Positions 1 to 8,539 of a stretch of DNA of 36,461 bases are shown here, one piece after another. Origin of the DNA: Bifidobacterium breve (GTDB lineage: Bacteria > Actinomycetota > Actinomycetes > Nanopelagicales > Nanopelagicaceae); the NCBI GenBank assembly GCA_945860245.1, contig CAMAPO010000011.1, positions 1 through 36,461 on the forward strand, given 5' to 3'. The position numbers and the translations under genes were made by a program. Position 1 is the stretch's first letter. Each line of letters starts with the position of its first letter. The notes below the pieces were generated by a model. The model was not told the DNA's origin. It worked only from the letters and a program-made list of their open reading frames with translations, and searched no databases.

Positions 1-193
1 TCGTCGCAAGAAGGCAGCAGCTAAGAAGGCAGCTCCAAAGCGTCGCAAGAAGGCAGCAGCTAAGAAGGCAGCTCCAAAGCGTCGCAAGAAGGCAGCAGCT
101 AAGAAGGCAGCTCCAAAGCGTCGCAAGAAGAAGGCAGCTGCACCAGCAGCTCCAAAGAAGCGCCGTCGTCGCAAGAAGGCAGCAGCTAAGTAA
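1..193 (+). CDS. C-terminal tail of a histone-like (HU/H1-type) DNA-binding protein, partial
   Basis: The window opens inside a reading frame (first full codon at base 2) ending in TAA at 191-193. All 63 visible residues are Lys, Arg, Ala and Pro. They form three perfect copies of the 13-residue unit RRKKAAAKKAAPK, then a degenerate copy and a final Arg-rich patch. Such tails are found on actinobacterial HU proteins (HupB/HupS type) and on histone H1-like proteins, where they bind DNA electrostatically and compact the nucleoid. The globular N-terminal domain lies outside the window, so HU and H1-like cannot be told apart here. A strong terminator follows directly. Confidence is high for the family type and low for the exact name. 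Confidence 0.75.
   Translation, partial: RRKKAAAKKAAPKRRKKAAAKKAAPKRRKKAAAKKAAPKRRKKKAAAPAAPKKRRRRKKAAAK
2..118 (+). repeat. Three perfect 39-bp tandem repeats
   Basis: Units start at 2, 41 and 80. Each is 39 bp, beginning CGTCGCAAGAAGG and ending GCAGCTCCAAAG, identical at every base. A diverged partial copy follows at 119. They encode the basic repeats of the histone-like tail. Confidence 0.95.
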
Positions 194-206
194 TTCATTA
201 CTTAAT

Positions 207-239
207 AAAAAACCCGCCACTTTATGTGGCGGGTTTTTT
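207..239. terminator. Bidirectional intrinsic terminator
   Basis: Six A, then the stem CCCGCCAC (213-220), loop TTTAT, stem GTGGCGGG (226-233), then six T. The symmetry gives a U-run on both strands, so it can end both the histone-like gene (plus) and marR (minus). The marR stop codon at 238-240 overlaps its end. Confidence 0.92.
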
Positions 240-720
240 ATTTATCTTTTAAATCTTTTCTAAGTGCATCCGAAACTCGCTCAAATATTTCAGCAAGGGC
301 TGACTGATCTCCCTTTGATAAATGATCGACAAAGCGAGCGCGCACACTTTCCACATGATCTGGCGCCGCAGCCTCAATCGCCTTCCACCCTTTCGCAGTC
401 ATCACCGCAAAGTAGCCACGTTTATCAATCGGGCAAGCCTCACGCTTTACCCAGCCGGCTTTCTCCATCACCTTCATGCGATGAGAAAGGCGTGACCTAG
501 AAAGCATTGCTACTTCGGCAAGTTCTGACATCCGCATCCGACGATCTGGGGCATCACTTAACTGGGCCAAAATTTCATAATCAGCCATCGAGAGTTCGTG
601 TTGGGCTAAGTCCGTATCTAGGGCTTCTAATAAGCGCCGGCTAGCGACGATATACCTGCGCCAAGCCTTCATTTCGGCTGGGTTGAGCCAGCGAGGTGAG
701 GTAGCGTTTTCCCGTGCCAT
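238..720 (-). CDS. MarR family transcriptional regulator
   Basis: A 160-residue winged helix-turn-helix protein of normal MarR length. The DNA-binding domain lies at about residues 45-110, with the MSELAEVAMLSRSRLSHRM recognition region at 64-82 and the wing containing the family-typical D-x-R-G (D99, R101). MarR proteins act as dimers on palindromic operators and usually respond to small ligands or oxidants. The ligand cannot be read from the sequence. The ATG at 720 lies 6 bases after a TATGAT hexamer, suggesting a leaderless transcript. The gene is divergent from the M13 peptidase gene, and the 68-bp gap holds two palindromes, so autoregulation and control of the peptidase are likely by inference. 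No cysteine pattern suggests an OhrR-type sensor. Confidence 0.9.
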   Translation of the reverse strand: MARENATSPRWLNPAEMKAWRRYIVASRRLLEALDTDLAQHELSMADYEILAQLSDAPDRRMRMSELAEVAMLSRSRLSHRMKVMEKAGWVKREACPIDKRGYFAVMTAKGWKAIEAAAPDHVESVRARFVDHLSKGDQSALAEIFERVSDALRKDLKDK

Positions 721-726
721 TGGGCA

Positions 727-732
727 ATCATA
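727..732 (-). promoter_or_regulatory. Candidate -10 of marR (leaderless)
   Basis: On the minus strand TATGAT is followed by 6 bases and the marR ATG. The same -10 to start geometry recurs at many genes in this window. Confidence 0.5.
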
Positions 733-744
733 CGTTAATTAACG
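733..744. promoter_or_regulatory. Perfect palindrome CGTTAATTAACG, candidate MarR operator
   Basis: A 12-bp perfect palindrome directly abutting the marR -10 hexamer, where a bound dimer would block marR transcription. The operator role is inferred from position and symmetry. Confidence 0.5.
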
Positions 745-748
745 GTGA

Positions 749-764
749 AGTTGAATTTTCAACT
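749..764. promoter_or_regulatory. Inverted repeat AGTTGAATTTTCAACT, candidate MarR operator
   Basis: AGTTGAA and TTCAACT are perfect arms around a TT spacer, 24 bases upstream of the M13 peptidase ATG. Length and symmetry fit a MarR dimer site. It is the second palindrome in the 68-bp divergent gap. Confidence 0.55.
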
Positions 765-788
765 ACTTTCTAGAAGGCAAAGGAACAC

Positions 789-2750
789 ATGAGCTCTGCA
801 GCAAATTCCCTCGTAAGTGGAATAGATCCCTCCCATATCGATAACTCATTTCGCCCGCAAGATGATCTCTATCGCTACTTCAACGGCACCTGGCTTAAAA
901 ACCATGAGATCCCGCAGGATCGCTCATCCGATGGCGTGACTTACAAACTCTTTATCGAAGCCGAAGCCCAGGTCCGCGAAATTATCGAGACCGCAACTGG
1001 CTCAGGAAGTGCGCAGAAGATCCGCGATCTATATGACTGCTTCTTAGATTCCGCAGCCATTGAGAAAGCCGGTATCACTCCCCTTCTAGATGATTTGGCG
1101 GCGATAGATCGCATCTCAAATCGCGATGAATTTATTAAGACTTTAGCCGATCTCGAAATGCGTGGACTTGGTGGAGCCTTTGGCGTAGGAATTTATGGCG
1201 ATGCCATGAACTCGGAAATGAATATTGTTTATCTCGGCCAAGGTGGGCTCTCTCTTCCTGATGAGGCTTACTATCGCGAGGAGCAATATGAAGAAATCCG
1301 TCAGGCATTTAAAGTCCATGTCGCCAAGATGTTTGCGCTGGCTAAGATTGAAAACGGTGCAGTGCTGGCCGAACAGATTTATGAGTTAGAACGCCAGATC
1401 GCATCTCATCATTTTGATCAAGTAAAAGATCGCGATGTAGAACTGACATATAACAAGATGACCTTTAGCGAACTCAGCAAATTGGCCCCACATTTTGATT
1501 GGGCAAAATGGCTGGAGTACAGCCAGATCCCGAAGAGCGCCTTTGATGAATTAGTCGTGCAGCAGCCACCATTCTTTGCCGGGCTTTCATCGATTCTAGA
1601 AAACTTTGAACCAGCGCCTTGGAAGGCTTGGATGAAATGGCAGCTGATTTCAGGGGCGGCGGCTTACCTAAACGATGACTTTGTAAATCAGAACTTTGAT
1701 TTCTATGCCAAGACCTTATCTGGCACCCCTGAACTTCGCGTCCGCTGGAAGCGCGCTATCTCGTTTGTAGAAGGTGCACTTGGCGAGGCCATTGGCCAGA
1801 TCTATGTACAGCGCCACTTTCCAGAAGCCGCCAAAGTTGCGATGCTCGAACTTGTTGATAATTTAATTGAGGCCTATCGCATCAGTATCAATGATCTTTC
1901 TTGGATGAGTCCAGAAACTAAAGCCAAGGCGTTAGATAAGTTAGCGAAATTCACCCCCAAGATCGGCTACCCCGATAAGTGGCGCGATTATTCGGCGCTA
2001 ACAATTACCCGCGATGGCCTCTTCGGAAACATTGGGCGGATCACCAAATTTGCCCGCGACATTGAACTCGCCAAAATCGGCAAGCCAGTTGATAAGAGTG
2101 AATGGTTGATGACCCCGCAGACAGTTAACGCTTATTACCATCCGATCCAAAATGAGATCGTCTTTCCAGCAGCGATCTTGCAGCCACCGTTCTTTGATCT
2201 CTCTGCCGATATCGCCGCCAATTACGGCGGCATTGGAGCAGTTATCGGCCACGAGATCGGCCATGGCTTTGATGATCAAGGATCTAAATTCGATGGCGAT
2301 GGAAATATGATCGATTGGTGGACGCAGGCCGATCGCACCGAGTTTGAAAAGCGCGCCAACGCACTTATTGCACAGTTTGATGCGCTATTTCCGGAAGAGA
2401 CGCCCGATATACACGTTAACGGGGCGCTCACAGTCGGTGAGAACATCGGAGACCTTGGTGGCTTAACAATTGGACTTAAGGCCTATAAATTGGCTTTAAA
2501 GGGCGCTCAGGCCCCGGTAATTGATGGGTTAACTGGAGAACAACGTTTCTTCCTATCGTGGGCGCAAGCTTGGCGCGGCAAGGTACGCGCTGAAGAGCTG
2601 CGTCGCCGCATCGCAACTGATCCGCATTCACCATATGAATTCCGTTGCAACGCGATCGTTCGCAATATCACCGATTTCTACAACGCCTTTAATCTAACTG
2701 AGGGCGATAAGTTGTGGCTGGCCGAGAGCGAGCGCGTCGAGATCTGGTGA
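789..2750 (+). CDS. pepO: M13 family (PepO/neprilysin-like) zinc metallopeptidase
   Basis: A 653-residue endopeptidase of the neprilysin family, normal family length. The zinc site is H488-E489-x-x-H492 (HEIGH) with the third ligand E551 in ENIGD (551-555), D555 being the conserved aspartate. The substrate-binding NAYYHP motif lies about 60 residues before the zinc motif, and the N-terminus carries the family DDLYRYFNGTWL signature. No signal peptide or membrane anchor is visible, so it is probably cytosolic and degrades oligopeptides. The start is supported by AAGGA four bases before the ATG. It is transcribed away from marR across a gap with two palindromes. The physiological substrate is unknown. 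PepO is the usual bacterial name for this family and is used here in that general sense. Confidence 0.93.
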   Translation: MSSAANSLVSGIDPSHIDNSFRPQDDLYRYFNGTWLKNHEIPQDRSSDGVTYKLFIEAEAQVREIIETATGSGSAQKIRDLYDCFLDSAAIEKAGITPLLDDLAAIDRISNRDEFIKTLADLEMRGLGGAFGVGIYGDAMNSEMNIVYLGQGGLSLPDEAYYREEQYEEIRQAFKVHVAKMFALAKIENGAVLAEQIYELERQIASHHFDQVKDRDVELTYNKMTFSELSKLAPHFDWAKWLEYSQIPKSAFDELVVQQPPFFAGLSSILENFEPAPWKAWMKWQLISGAAAYLNDDFVNQNFDFYAKTLSGTPELRVRWKRAISFVEGALGEAIGQIYVQRHFPEAAKVAMLELVDNLIEAYRISINDLSWMSPETKAKALDKLAKFTPKIGYPDKWRDYSALTITRDGLFGNIGRITKFARDIELAKIGKPVDKSEWLMTPQTVNAYYHPIQNEIVFPAAILQPPFFDLSADIAANYGGIGAVIGHEIGHGFDDQGSKFDGDGNMIDWWTQADRTEFEKRANALIAQFDALFPEETPDIHVNGALTVGENIGDLGGLTIGLKAYKLALKGAQAPVIDGLTGEQRFFLSWAQAWRGKVRAEELRRRIATDPHSPYEFRCNAIVRNITDFYNAFNLTEGDKLWLAESERVEIW

Positions 2751-2779
2751 CCGATCTGGTAACAGATCACTTATGGGTC

Positions 2780-2785
2780 TAACTT
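2780..2785 (+). promoter_or_regulatory. Candidate -10 of the alcohol dehydrogenase gene (leaderless)
   Basis: TAACTT, then 6 bases, then the ATG at 2792. No Shine-Dalgarno sequence is present in the 41-bp gap after the peptidase gene. Confidence 0.4.
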
Positions 2786-2791
2786 AGCGAT

Positions 2792-3946
2792 ATGAAGATT
2801 CGTGCCGCTGTGCTGGTCGCCCCTGGTCGTTATGAAGTTCAAACTTTTGACCGGCCTAAGCTAGAGGACGGTGCGCTACTGATGCGCGTTGAACTCTCTG
2901 GTATCTGCGGCACCGATAAACACACCTATCAAGGCGAGACTAAGCAGTATGCCGGTACTGAGTCCGAAACTGATACACCATTTCCAATCATTCAAGGCCA
3001 CGAAAATGTTGGGATTATCGAAGAGCTAAGCCCTGCCGTGGAAGAATCTGGAGATTTTTATCAAGCGCAAGTAAAAGTTGGCGACCGTATCGTGATGTGC
3101 CCAGACATGATTTGTGGCAAGTGTTTCTACTGCACCCACATACAAGGCTATGCCTGGTGTTCAAAATCGCAATGTTACGGAAATAGTTTTACTAGCGCGC
3201 AATGGCCACATCTATTGGGTGGCTTTGCAGAGTATATGTATTTCAAACCGGGCACCTTCTTCTATAAAGTTCCTGAAAATATATCCCCAAAGGTGGCGGT
3301 TCTGGCTGAATTGATGGCGTGCGCAGCATCCCTTGATAAATTAAAAGACTTCAGTTCTTATTCAATCGAAGGCTTTACTACCGGAGACACTGTTGTCGTG
3401 TTTGGAGTTGGCCCGCTTGGTCTATTGCACCTAGCCAAACTCGGAATTATGGGCGCTGGCAAAATTATCTGCATAGATAAATCTGATTACCGCTTAGACC
3501 TAGCGAAAAAATTTGGTGCGGACCTAACAATAAATGTTGATAAGACAACTCAGAGCGAGCGCCTCAAGATTATTCGCTCACTCACCGGTGGAATCGGCGC
3601 AGATGTAGTTCTGCATATGACCAATCGCCCCGAACCGGTTATCGAAGGAATAGAGATGTTGCGCCGTGGTGGAACGTTGCTTGAGATGGGTAACTTTGCA
3701 GATACCGGAGAGGTCTCCATCAGCATGCATCGTCATGTACTCAGCAAAAACCTGAGGCTGATTGGGCTTTCTAACCACCCAATAAATGCTTATGGTCCAT
3801 CGCTAAAACTCTTCGATAAGTACGCCAAGCAATACCCTTTTGCTGATCTCGTTACGCACGAATATGGATTAGATCAGGCCGATGAGGCGATGCAAATGTC
3901 TATGTCGCCACAATCAGGCAAAGTTGTGATTAATCCCTGGCTTTAA
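2792..3946 (+). CDS. Zinc-binding alcohol dehydrogenase, MDR superfamily
   Basis: A 384-residue medium-chain dehydrogenase. The N-terminal GroES-like domain has the catalytic zinc ligands C39 (GICGTD) and the H70-E71 pair (GHENVG). The structural zinc lobe has four cysteines at 108, 111, 114 and 123. The C-terminal Rossmann domain has the dinucleotide motif GVGPLG at 205-210, followed by an acidic residue after the second strand (CIDKSD), which favours NAD over NADP. The family oxidises secondary alcohols or polyols (sorbitol, threonine and similar), but the specific substrate cannot be assigned. The segment between C39 and the GHE motif is somewhat longer than in common family members. The gene stands alone between the peptidase gene and tgt with its own likely promoter. 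Confidence 0.88.
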   Translation: MKIRAAVLVAPGRYEVQTFDRPKLEDGALLMRVELSGICGTDKHTYQGETKQYAGTESETDTPFPIIQGHENVGIIEELSPAVEESGDFYQAQVKVGDRIVMCPDMICGKCFYCTHIQGYAWCSKSQCYGNSFTSAQWPHLLGGFAEYMYFKPGTFFYKVPENISPKVAVLAELMACAASLDKLKDFSSYSIEGFTTGDTVVVFGVGPLGLLHLAKLGIMGAGKIICIDKSDYRLDLAKKFGADLTINVDKTTQSERLKIIRSLTGGIGADVVLHMTNRPEPVIEGIEMLRRGGTLLEMGNFADTGEVSISMHRHVLSKNLRLIGLSNHPINAYGPSLKLFDKYAKQYPFADLVTHEYGLDQADEAMQMSMSPQSGKVVINPWL

Positions 3947-4010
3947 ATTTTGAATTACCAAAGCAGATCCGAGTTAAGTCCAAGCTGGTAAATCTGAGAC
4001 AATAACGCTT

Positions 4011-5252
4011 GTGTCCAGTCAATTCGCTTTTGAGATAAAGCAGAGCGCCGAAAATGGGCTGGCTCGCGTCGGCACGATTTCAACCCCACACGGCGATATT
4101 CAAACTCCTGCCTTTATTCCAGTGGGTACCAAAGCAACTGTTAAATCGGTGCTGCCTGAGGCGATGAAAGAGCTAGGTTCACAAGCTTTGCTCGCCAATG
4201 CCTATCACCTGTACCTGCAACCGGGTCCAGATCTTTTAGATGAGGCCGGTGGCCTAGCAAAGTTTATGAATTGGAACGGACCAACCTTTACAGATAGCGG
4301 TGGCTTCCAAGTTCTCTCACTTGGGGTGGGTTTTAAGAAAGTTTTGGCGATGGATGCAAAGACTTTTCGATCTGACCAAGTAATCGCCGGAAATAAAGAG
4401 CGGCTGGCACACGTCGATGATGATGGTGTGACCTTTAAATCTCATCTCGATGGATCAATGCACCGCTTCACCGCAGAAATTTCTATGCAGATTCAACATA
4501 AAATCGGTGCGGACATCATCTTCGCCTTTGATGAATGCACTACCTTGCACAACACCCGCCCCTATCAAGAGTTAGCGATGGAGCGCACCTATGACTGGGC
4601 GATTCGTTGCCTCGATGAACATAAGCGCTTAACTGAAGAGCGCAGCGAAAAGCCATACCAGGCTTTATTTGGCGTCATTCAAGGGGCGCAATATGAAGAC
4701 CTGCGCAAGAAAGCAGCGGGAGATCTAGGAACGATGTCATCGTCCGGAATCGAATTCGATGGCTTCGGCATTGGTGGCGCGCTAGATAAAGATTCACTTG
4801 GCACGATCGTCGGTTGGGTAAATAGCACGCTGCCGCAAGATAAACCCAAGCACTTACTGGGTATTGGCGCACCAGAAGATTTATTCGTTGGCGTAGAAAA
4901 TGGAGTCGACACCTTTGACTGCGTGCTTGCCTCGCGTATTGCGCGATCTGGCGCGGTCTATACAGCTACTGGTCGCATCAATATCGCCAATGCTCCATAT
5001 ATCCGCGACTTCAGTCCGCTTGATGAAAACTGCGATTGCTACACCTGCCAGAATTTCACCCGCGCTTACCTCTGTCATTTATTCCGCGGTAAAGAAATGC
5101 TGGCTGCAACTCTGGCTACGATCCACAACGAGAGATATATCGTGCGCCTGGTCGATCAGATGCGCCAAGCCTTGCGAGATGGCACCTTTAAAGAGATGAA
5201 AGAGGAATTCTTGGGGCGCTACACCCATCGTTCTGGGCAATCTCGCGATTAA
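4011..5252 (+). CDS. tgt: tRNA-guanine(34) transglycosylase
   Basis: A 413-residue enzyme that exchanges guanine 34 of tRNAs for Asp, Asn, His and Tyr with a 7-deazaguanine base (preQ1 in most bacteria, queuine in salvaging organisms). Visible motifs: the catalytic D95 in DSGGFQ, the nucleophile D303 in DTFDCVLASR, and the zinc site C-x-C-x2-C in ENCDCYTCQNFTRAYL with a downstream His (ATIHN). It is about 40 residues longer than the E. coli enzyme, mostly because of an insertion after FQVLSLG (about residues 102-130). The GTG start fits the N-terminus of the family. A GACAAT hexamer 7 bases upstream could give a leaderless transcript. No other queuosine genes lie nearby, so the base source is unknown. 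Confidence 0.95.
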   Translation: MSSQFAFEIKQSAENGLARVGTISTPHGDIQTPAFIPVGTKATVKSVLPEAMKELGSQALLANAYHLYLQPGPDLLDEAGGLAKFMNWNGPTFTDSGGFQVLSLGVGFKKVLAMDAKTFRSDQVIAGNKERLAHVDDDGVTFKSHLDGSMHRFTAEISMQIQHKIGADIIFAFDECTTLHNTRPYQELAMERTYDWAIRCLDEHKRLTEERSEKPYQALFGVIQGAQYEDLRKKAAGDLGTMSSSGIEFDGFGIGGALDKDSLGTIVGWVNSTLPQDKPKHLLGIGAPEDLFVGVENGVDTFDCVLASRIARSGAVYTATGRINIANAPYIRDFSPLDENCDCYTCQNFTRAYLCHLFRGKEMLAATLATIHNERYIVRLVDQMRQALRDGTFKEMKEEFLGRYTHRSGQSRD

Positions 5253-5258
5253 CTAGCT

Positions 5259-5870
5259 TTATCTGCCGCCGACTTTAGGCAAGTGCCAATCAAATTTAAT
5301 AGATAGCTCTCGCACCACAATTACAACTGCACTGGCGAGTGCAACAGAAAATAATTGATTAACCCCAAAGTAATCACAGCTGACATAAACCAAGGATCCT
5401 GCCAGGCACGAGGTACCAATCGTTTCGCGATGCAGCAATACCGGTTCTACTTGGCAAAGTACATCTCGTAATAAACCGCCGGTGACTGCGCCAATTAACC
5501 CCAGAATTACCGCTGAGGCAAATGGGGCGCCTTGGGTAAGTGCGAATTGAGCACCGGATACTGAAGAAACAGCGAGACCAATTGTGTCGAGAGTAAGTAC
5601 AAAGCGACCGACGGGTGTTATGCGCTTGATACTCAAAGTGATGGCAATTGCCAATAAAACCCCAAGAAATAACCAACCGTGTATTACCCAAGGCGGACGC
5701 TCGCCCAGCAAGAGATTGCGCAGAGTGCCACCAGCAAGGGAAGCAACAGCAGCGATAAATGCAATACCGCCGTAATCCAGGCCTTTATTTGCTGCGATCC
5801 TTGCACCCACCAGTGCAAATGCGAAGGTACCTGCTAAATCAAGGATGGCTACGAGCAGCTCTAAATCCAT
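5259..5870 (-). CDS. TRIC cation channel / UPF0126 family membrane protein
   Basis: A 203-residue hydrophobic protein made of two related halves, each with the family pattern of a helix, a Gly-rich segment, then GG-x-LR-(N/D): ASLAGGTLRNLLLGE in the first half and GAVTGGLLRDVLCQ in the second. About seven membrane segments are expected. The family shares its fold with trimeric intracellular cation channels, and bacterial members conduct monovalent cations such as potassium in vitro, but the in vivo role is unclear. It converges with tgt, the stops being 6 bases apart. The ATG lies 6 bases after TATACT. Family assignment is firm and function is only family-level. Confidence 0.88.
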   Translation of the reverse strand: MDLELLVAILDLAGTFAFALVGARIAANKGLDYGGIAFIAAVASLAGGTLRNLLLGERPPWVIHGWLFLGVLLAIAITLSIKRITPVGRFVLTLDTIGLAVSSVSGAQFALTQGAPFASAVILGLIGAVTGGLLRDVLCQVEPVLLHRETIGTSCLAGSLVYVSCDYFGVNQLFSVALASAVVIVVRELSIKFDWHLPKVGGR

Positions 5871-5876
5871 AGCCTG

Positions 5877-5882
5877 AGTATA
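5877..5882 (-). promoter_or_regulatory. Candidate -10 of the TRIC-family gene (leaderless)
   Basis: On the minus strand TATACT is followed by 6 bases and the ATG. Five of six bases match TATAAT. Confidence 0.5.
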
Positions 5883-5896
5883 AGCCCGCCTAATTT

Positions 5897-8497
5897 TTAC
5901 AGCAGATAAAGGCTCTTCGCCTTGGCCACAGCCTCATCTCGCCCGCCAGCGCCAATTTTGCGGTAGATATTTTTCAAATGGGTCTTCATAGTGTTCTGTG
6001 AAATATGTAGCGTTGTGCCGATCGCACTAATCGGTATCCCAGTTGCCAAGTGCCGCAATATCTCAAGCTCACGCTTAGTCAGCGCTGCTGATAGCCCCAA
6101 CAAATTCTCACTTCTAGACTTTAACCTGGATGTTATTTGTGAAGCCAGATCCTCAAGATATACCGTGGGTTTTTCTCCAGCGATTCGAATTACTAAGCTT
6201 AAAAGTGAAGCATCTTGGCGAAGAAAAGTCTCTCTCGCCCCAACTCGTGCACCAATCTCCAGGGCTTTGCCCATCAATTGCAGAGCAACTTTTTCACGAT
6301 CTATATTCTGATCGGTTTGGGCCATTAACTTATATATCTGTTGTGTAGCTGTTCGCTCAGGCAGATCGGCCACGACGAAGCTGGTGGATTTCTTGCCCAA
6401 TTCAAAGTCGTGAATTGCTCGTACTCTCTGAACTAAGAGGAAATCGGGTAACCGGCCAAGCAGAACTCCGACCCTGTCCCAATCCTTCATTGTGTATCTG
6501 ATAAAGAGTTCGGTTAAGTCACAATAAATATTAAGCCCATTTTTAAAGGAGAGCGCTAATGCTCGTTCTCGCTCACTGCGCACAATATCCAATGCCGCTG
6601 TTGAATTTCCCGCCAGCGCAAAATCTCGTGCTAAAAAGCTTTCCGCAAGGTAAACCCAGGTGTATTGCTTCCAAGACTCTGCCAAAACTTTTATTTGCGC
6701 AAAAACTTTCTGAGATTCTTCAACTTGTGAGAACTCCAGTAGGCAGCGAGCTTTTACATACATCGCATCTAGCGCCCCGAAAATTCCAGAAAATCCTTCA
6801 CGTTCCGCGTGAGCAATGACGTTGTTTGCGACTATGTAGGCCTCTTTATACTCACCGCTATTTAGCAGAGCGCAGGCATCAATTGCGCTGATGAAATAGA
6901 GAGCCATGGGAGTTGAGTCATCTTTCGCCAACTCATGCGCCTGCTTTTGAATACCGACTAGATTATCGGCGTTGTCGTAAATAATTTCTTTAGCTGCCGA
7001 AATGCGTAAAATTGAGATCTTATCAATTGCAGCTAAATCTAACTCTTCAGATGTTGCACCCAAAACGATTGCAATATGATCTTCTAGGTGCTCAGTAAGA
7101 CCAGTAGCAAAGTCAATGTAAACACTTACCGCTGAAGTGAACTTCTTTATAAAGTTTTCAATATTAGTTCCGCGTGAAGTAAAGAGCATTTCCGCCATCA
7201 GGCTCTGCGCAGCCAAATACTGAAAATCTGCGGTTAACCCCATCAGCTCTACAGTCTGCCGCTTTAGCACTCCAGTCGTTGTGGCATCTCCTACTAGCTC
7301 AGCCATACGCAATAAATCTTTTCCCCGACCAATAGCGATTAATTGGCGCATACCGTGCCTAAAAAGGTGTCTATAGTCTTCTGGACTTCCTGCAAACTTT
7401 GCATGTTCTAGCGCCTTTAAATATGACCCACGATCTGCAAAATGATCGCATAGTCGCTGGTGAATCTGCCGTAGTTCTTTATCTGCAATCGTGGGATTTA
7501 GAATCAAACCAGTTCTAACGATCGTGTTAAACGAGTACTTATTAATCGGCTCGCTGCTGTATTTCAGGAATAAGCCGTCCACCGCGAAGCGATTCAATTT
7601 ACTCAATGAAAAATTGGCTTGCAAGATAATCTCTGCCTCTTCGATTGAAAATTCTTCCACTACAGCCAGTGATTCTAGAATTTTACGCTCAGCGGGTTTT
7701 AGCGTGGAAAGAAGGTTTTCGACCAAATATTTCGTTCCGCTAGAACTAACTTTTTCTTCTGAAGCACTTGATGAAGCTTCCCACCCTCGCGAAATATTAC
7801 TTAGGGTCAGTTGTACTCCTGCTGGCCAACCATTTAACTTCTTTAACACTTTTTGATATTCAGGGCGTTCAATATTAACACCCACAATGGATGCGGCTAT
7901 AGAAACTTCTTCCTCACTGAATTTCATCTTGTTCTGATCAATAACTTGTCGATTACTAAGCGCCTTAAGCTGCACAAACGTTTCTGAAGGTATCGCCCTG
8001 CGCAAAATAATTGCGTGCACATTTTTCGGAAGAGTACTAAAGAGGTGATTAGCCAGAGGCGCAGCATCACCAGTACTTGCGCGACCATCATCTAAAACTA
8101 AAACGAAGTGACCACCAAATGAACCAAGTTCTGAAAAGACTTCGGTCATGATTTCTGCCGTTGTTAAAACTTGGCTACTTGAAAACCACTTTCCAAATTC
8201 TGGAATTACATTTCTAACCGCTTGGAGAAAGTTTGATTTGAAAGATTTTGTATCATCTGAATCGTTGAAACTTAGCCAGATGACTGGATGCTCAAGCGTT
8301 GTAATATATTCGGCAACCAATGAAGTTTTCCCGTACCCGGCAGGTGCAACAACTAAGGTGATTCCGGCTTGATCTATTTCAACGCCATCCAGGATTTCTT
8401 TTCGCGAAATGAAATTTGGCGGCGGCACAGGCGGCAGCGTCCGTGAAAGATTGGCGGCAGGTATCACCCTCGACTGCGCTACCCCTACTTTGGCCAC
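5897..8497 (-). CDS. MalT-like LuxR family ATP-dependent transcriptional regulator
   Basis: An 866-residue STAND-type regulator. The N-terminal NTPase has Walker A APAGYGKTS (residues 51-59) and Walker B FVLVLDD (131-137). The long middle is helical and TPR-like. The C-terminal 65 or so residues form a LuxR HTH (ALTKRELEILRHLATG, then ISQNTMKTHLKNIYRKI). Length and order match E. coli MalT, in which an inducer binds the TPR part and ATP-dependent oligomerisation allows DNA binding. The inducer here is unknown. It lies downstream of gabT on the same strand, 74 bp away, and that gap holds GGGTGA/TCACCC half-sites that could be its operator. The GTG start has no clear Shine-Dalgarno and is less certain than the frame. 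Control of the neighbouring amine genes is an inference from position. Confidence 0.88.
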   Translation of the reverse strand: MAKVGVAQSRVIPAANLSRTLPPVPPPNFISRKEILDGVEIDQAGITLVVAPAGYGKTSLVAEYITTLEHPVIWLSFNDSDDTKSFKSNFLQAVRNVIPEFGKWFSSSQVLTTAEIMTEVFSELGSFGGHFVLVLDDGRASTGDAAPLANHLFSTLPKNVHAIILRRAIPSETFVQLKALSNRQVIDQNKMKFSEEEVSIAASIVGVNIERPEYQKVLKKLNGWPAGVQLTLSNISRGWEASSSASEEKVSSSGTKYLVENLLSTLKPAERKILESLAVVEEFSIEEAEIILQANFSLSKLNRFAVDGLFLKYSSEPINKYSFNTIVRTGLILNPTIADKELRQIHQRLCDHFADRGSYLKALEHAKFAGSPEDYRHLFRHGMRQLIAIGRGKDLLRMAELVGDATTTGVLKRQTVELMGLTADFQYLAAQSLMAEMLFTSRGTNIENFIKKFTSAVSVYIDFATGLTEHLEDHIAIVLGATSEELDLAAIDKISILRISAAKEIIYDNADNLVGIQKQAHELAKDDSTPMALYFISAIDACALLNSGEYKEAYIVANNVIAHAEREGFSGIFGALDAMYVKARCLLEFSQVEESQKVFAQIKVLAESWKQYTWVYLAESFLARDFALAGNSTAALDIVRSERERALALSFKNGLNIYCDLTELFIRYTMKDWDRVGVLLGRLPDFLLVQRVRAIHDFELGKKSTSFVVADLPERTATQQIYKLMAQTDQNIDREKVALQLMGKALEIGARVGARETFLRQDASLLSLVIRIAGEKPTVYLEDLASQITSRLKSRSENLLGLSAALTKRELEILRHLATGIPISAIGTTLHISQNTMKTHLKNIYRKIGAGGRDEAVAKAKSLYLL

Positions 8498-8539
8498 GCC
8501 TAAGGGTGATGCATTAGGGCTGGTTATGGCTAGTAGAAA

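Noticed and set aside
1-118. Tandem repeats as a possible CRISPR array
   Set aside because: The 39-bp units are directly adjacent with no spacers, and they translate into a continuous basic tail.
3947-4010. preQ1 riboswitch before tgt
   Set aside because: The gap is 64 bases and lacks a C-rich loop with an A-rich tail pairing. A -10-like hexamer close to the GTG leaves no leader for it.
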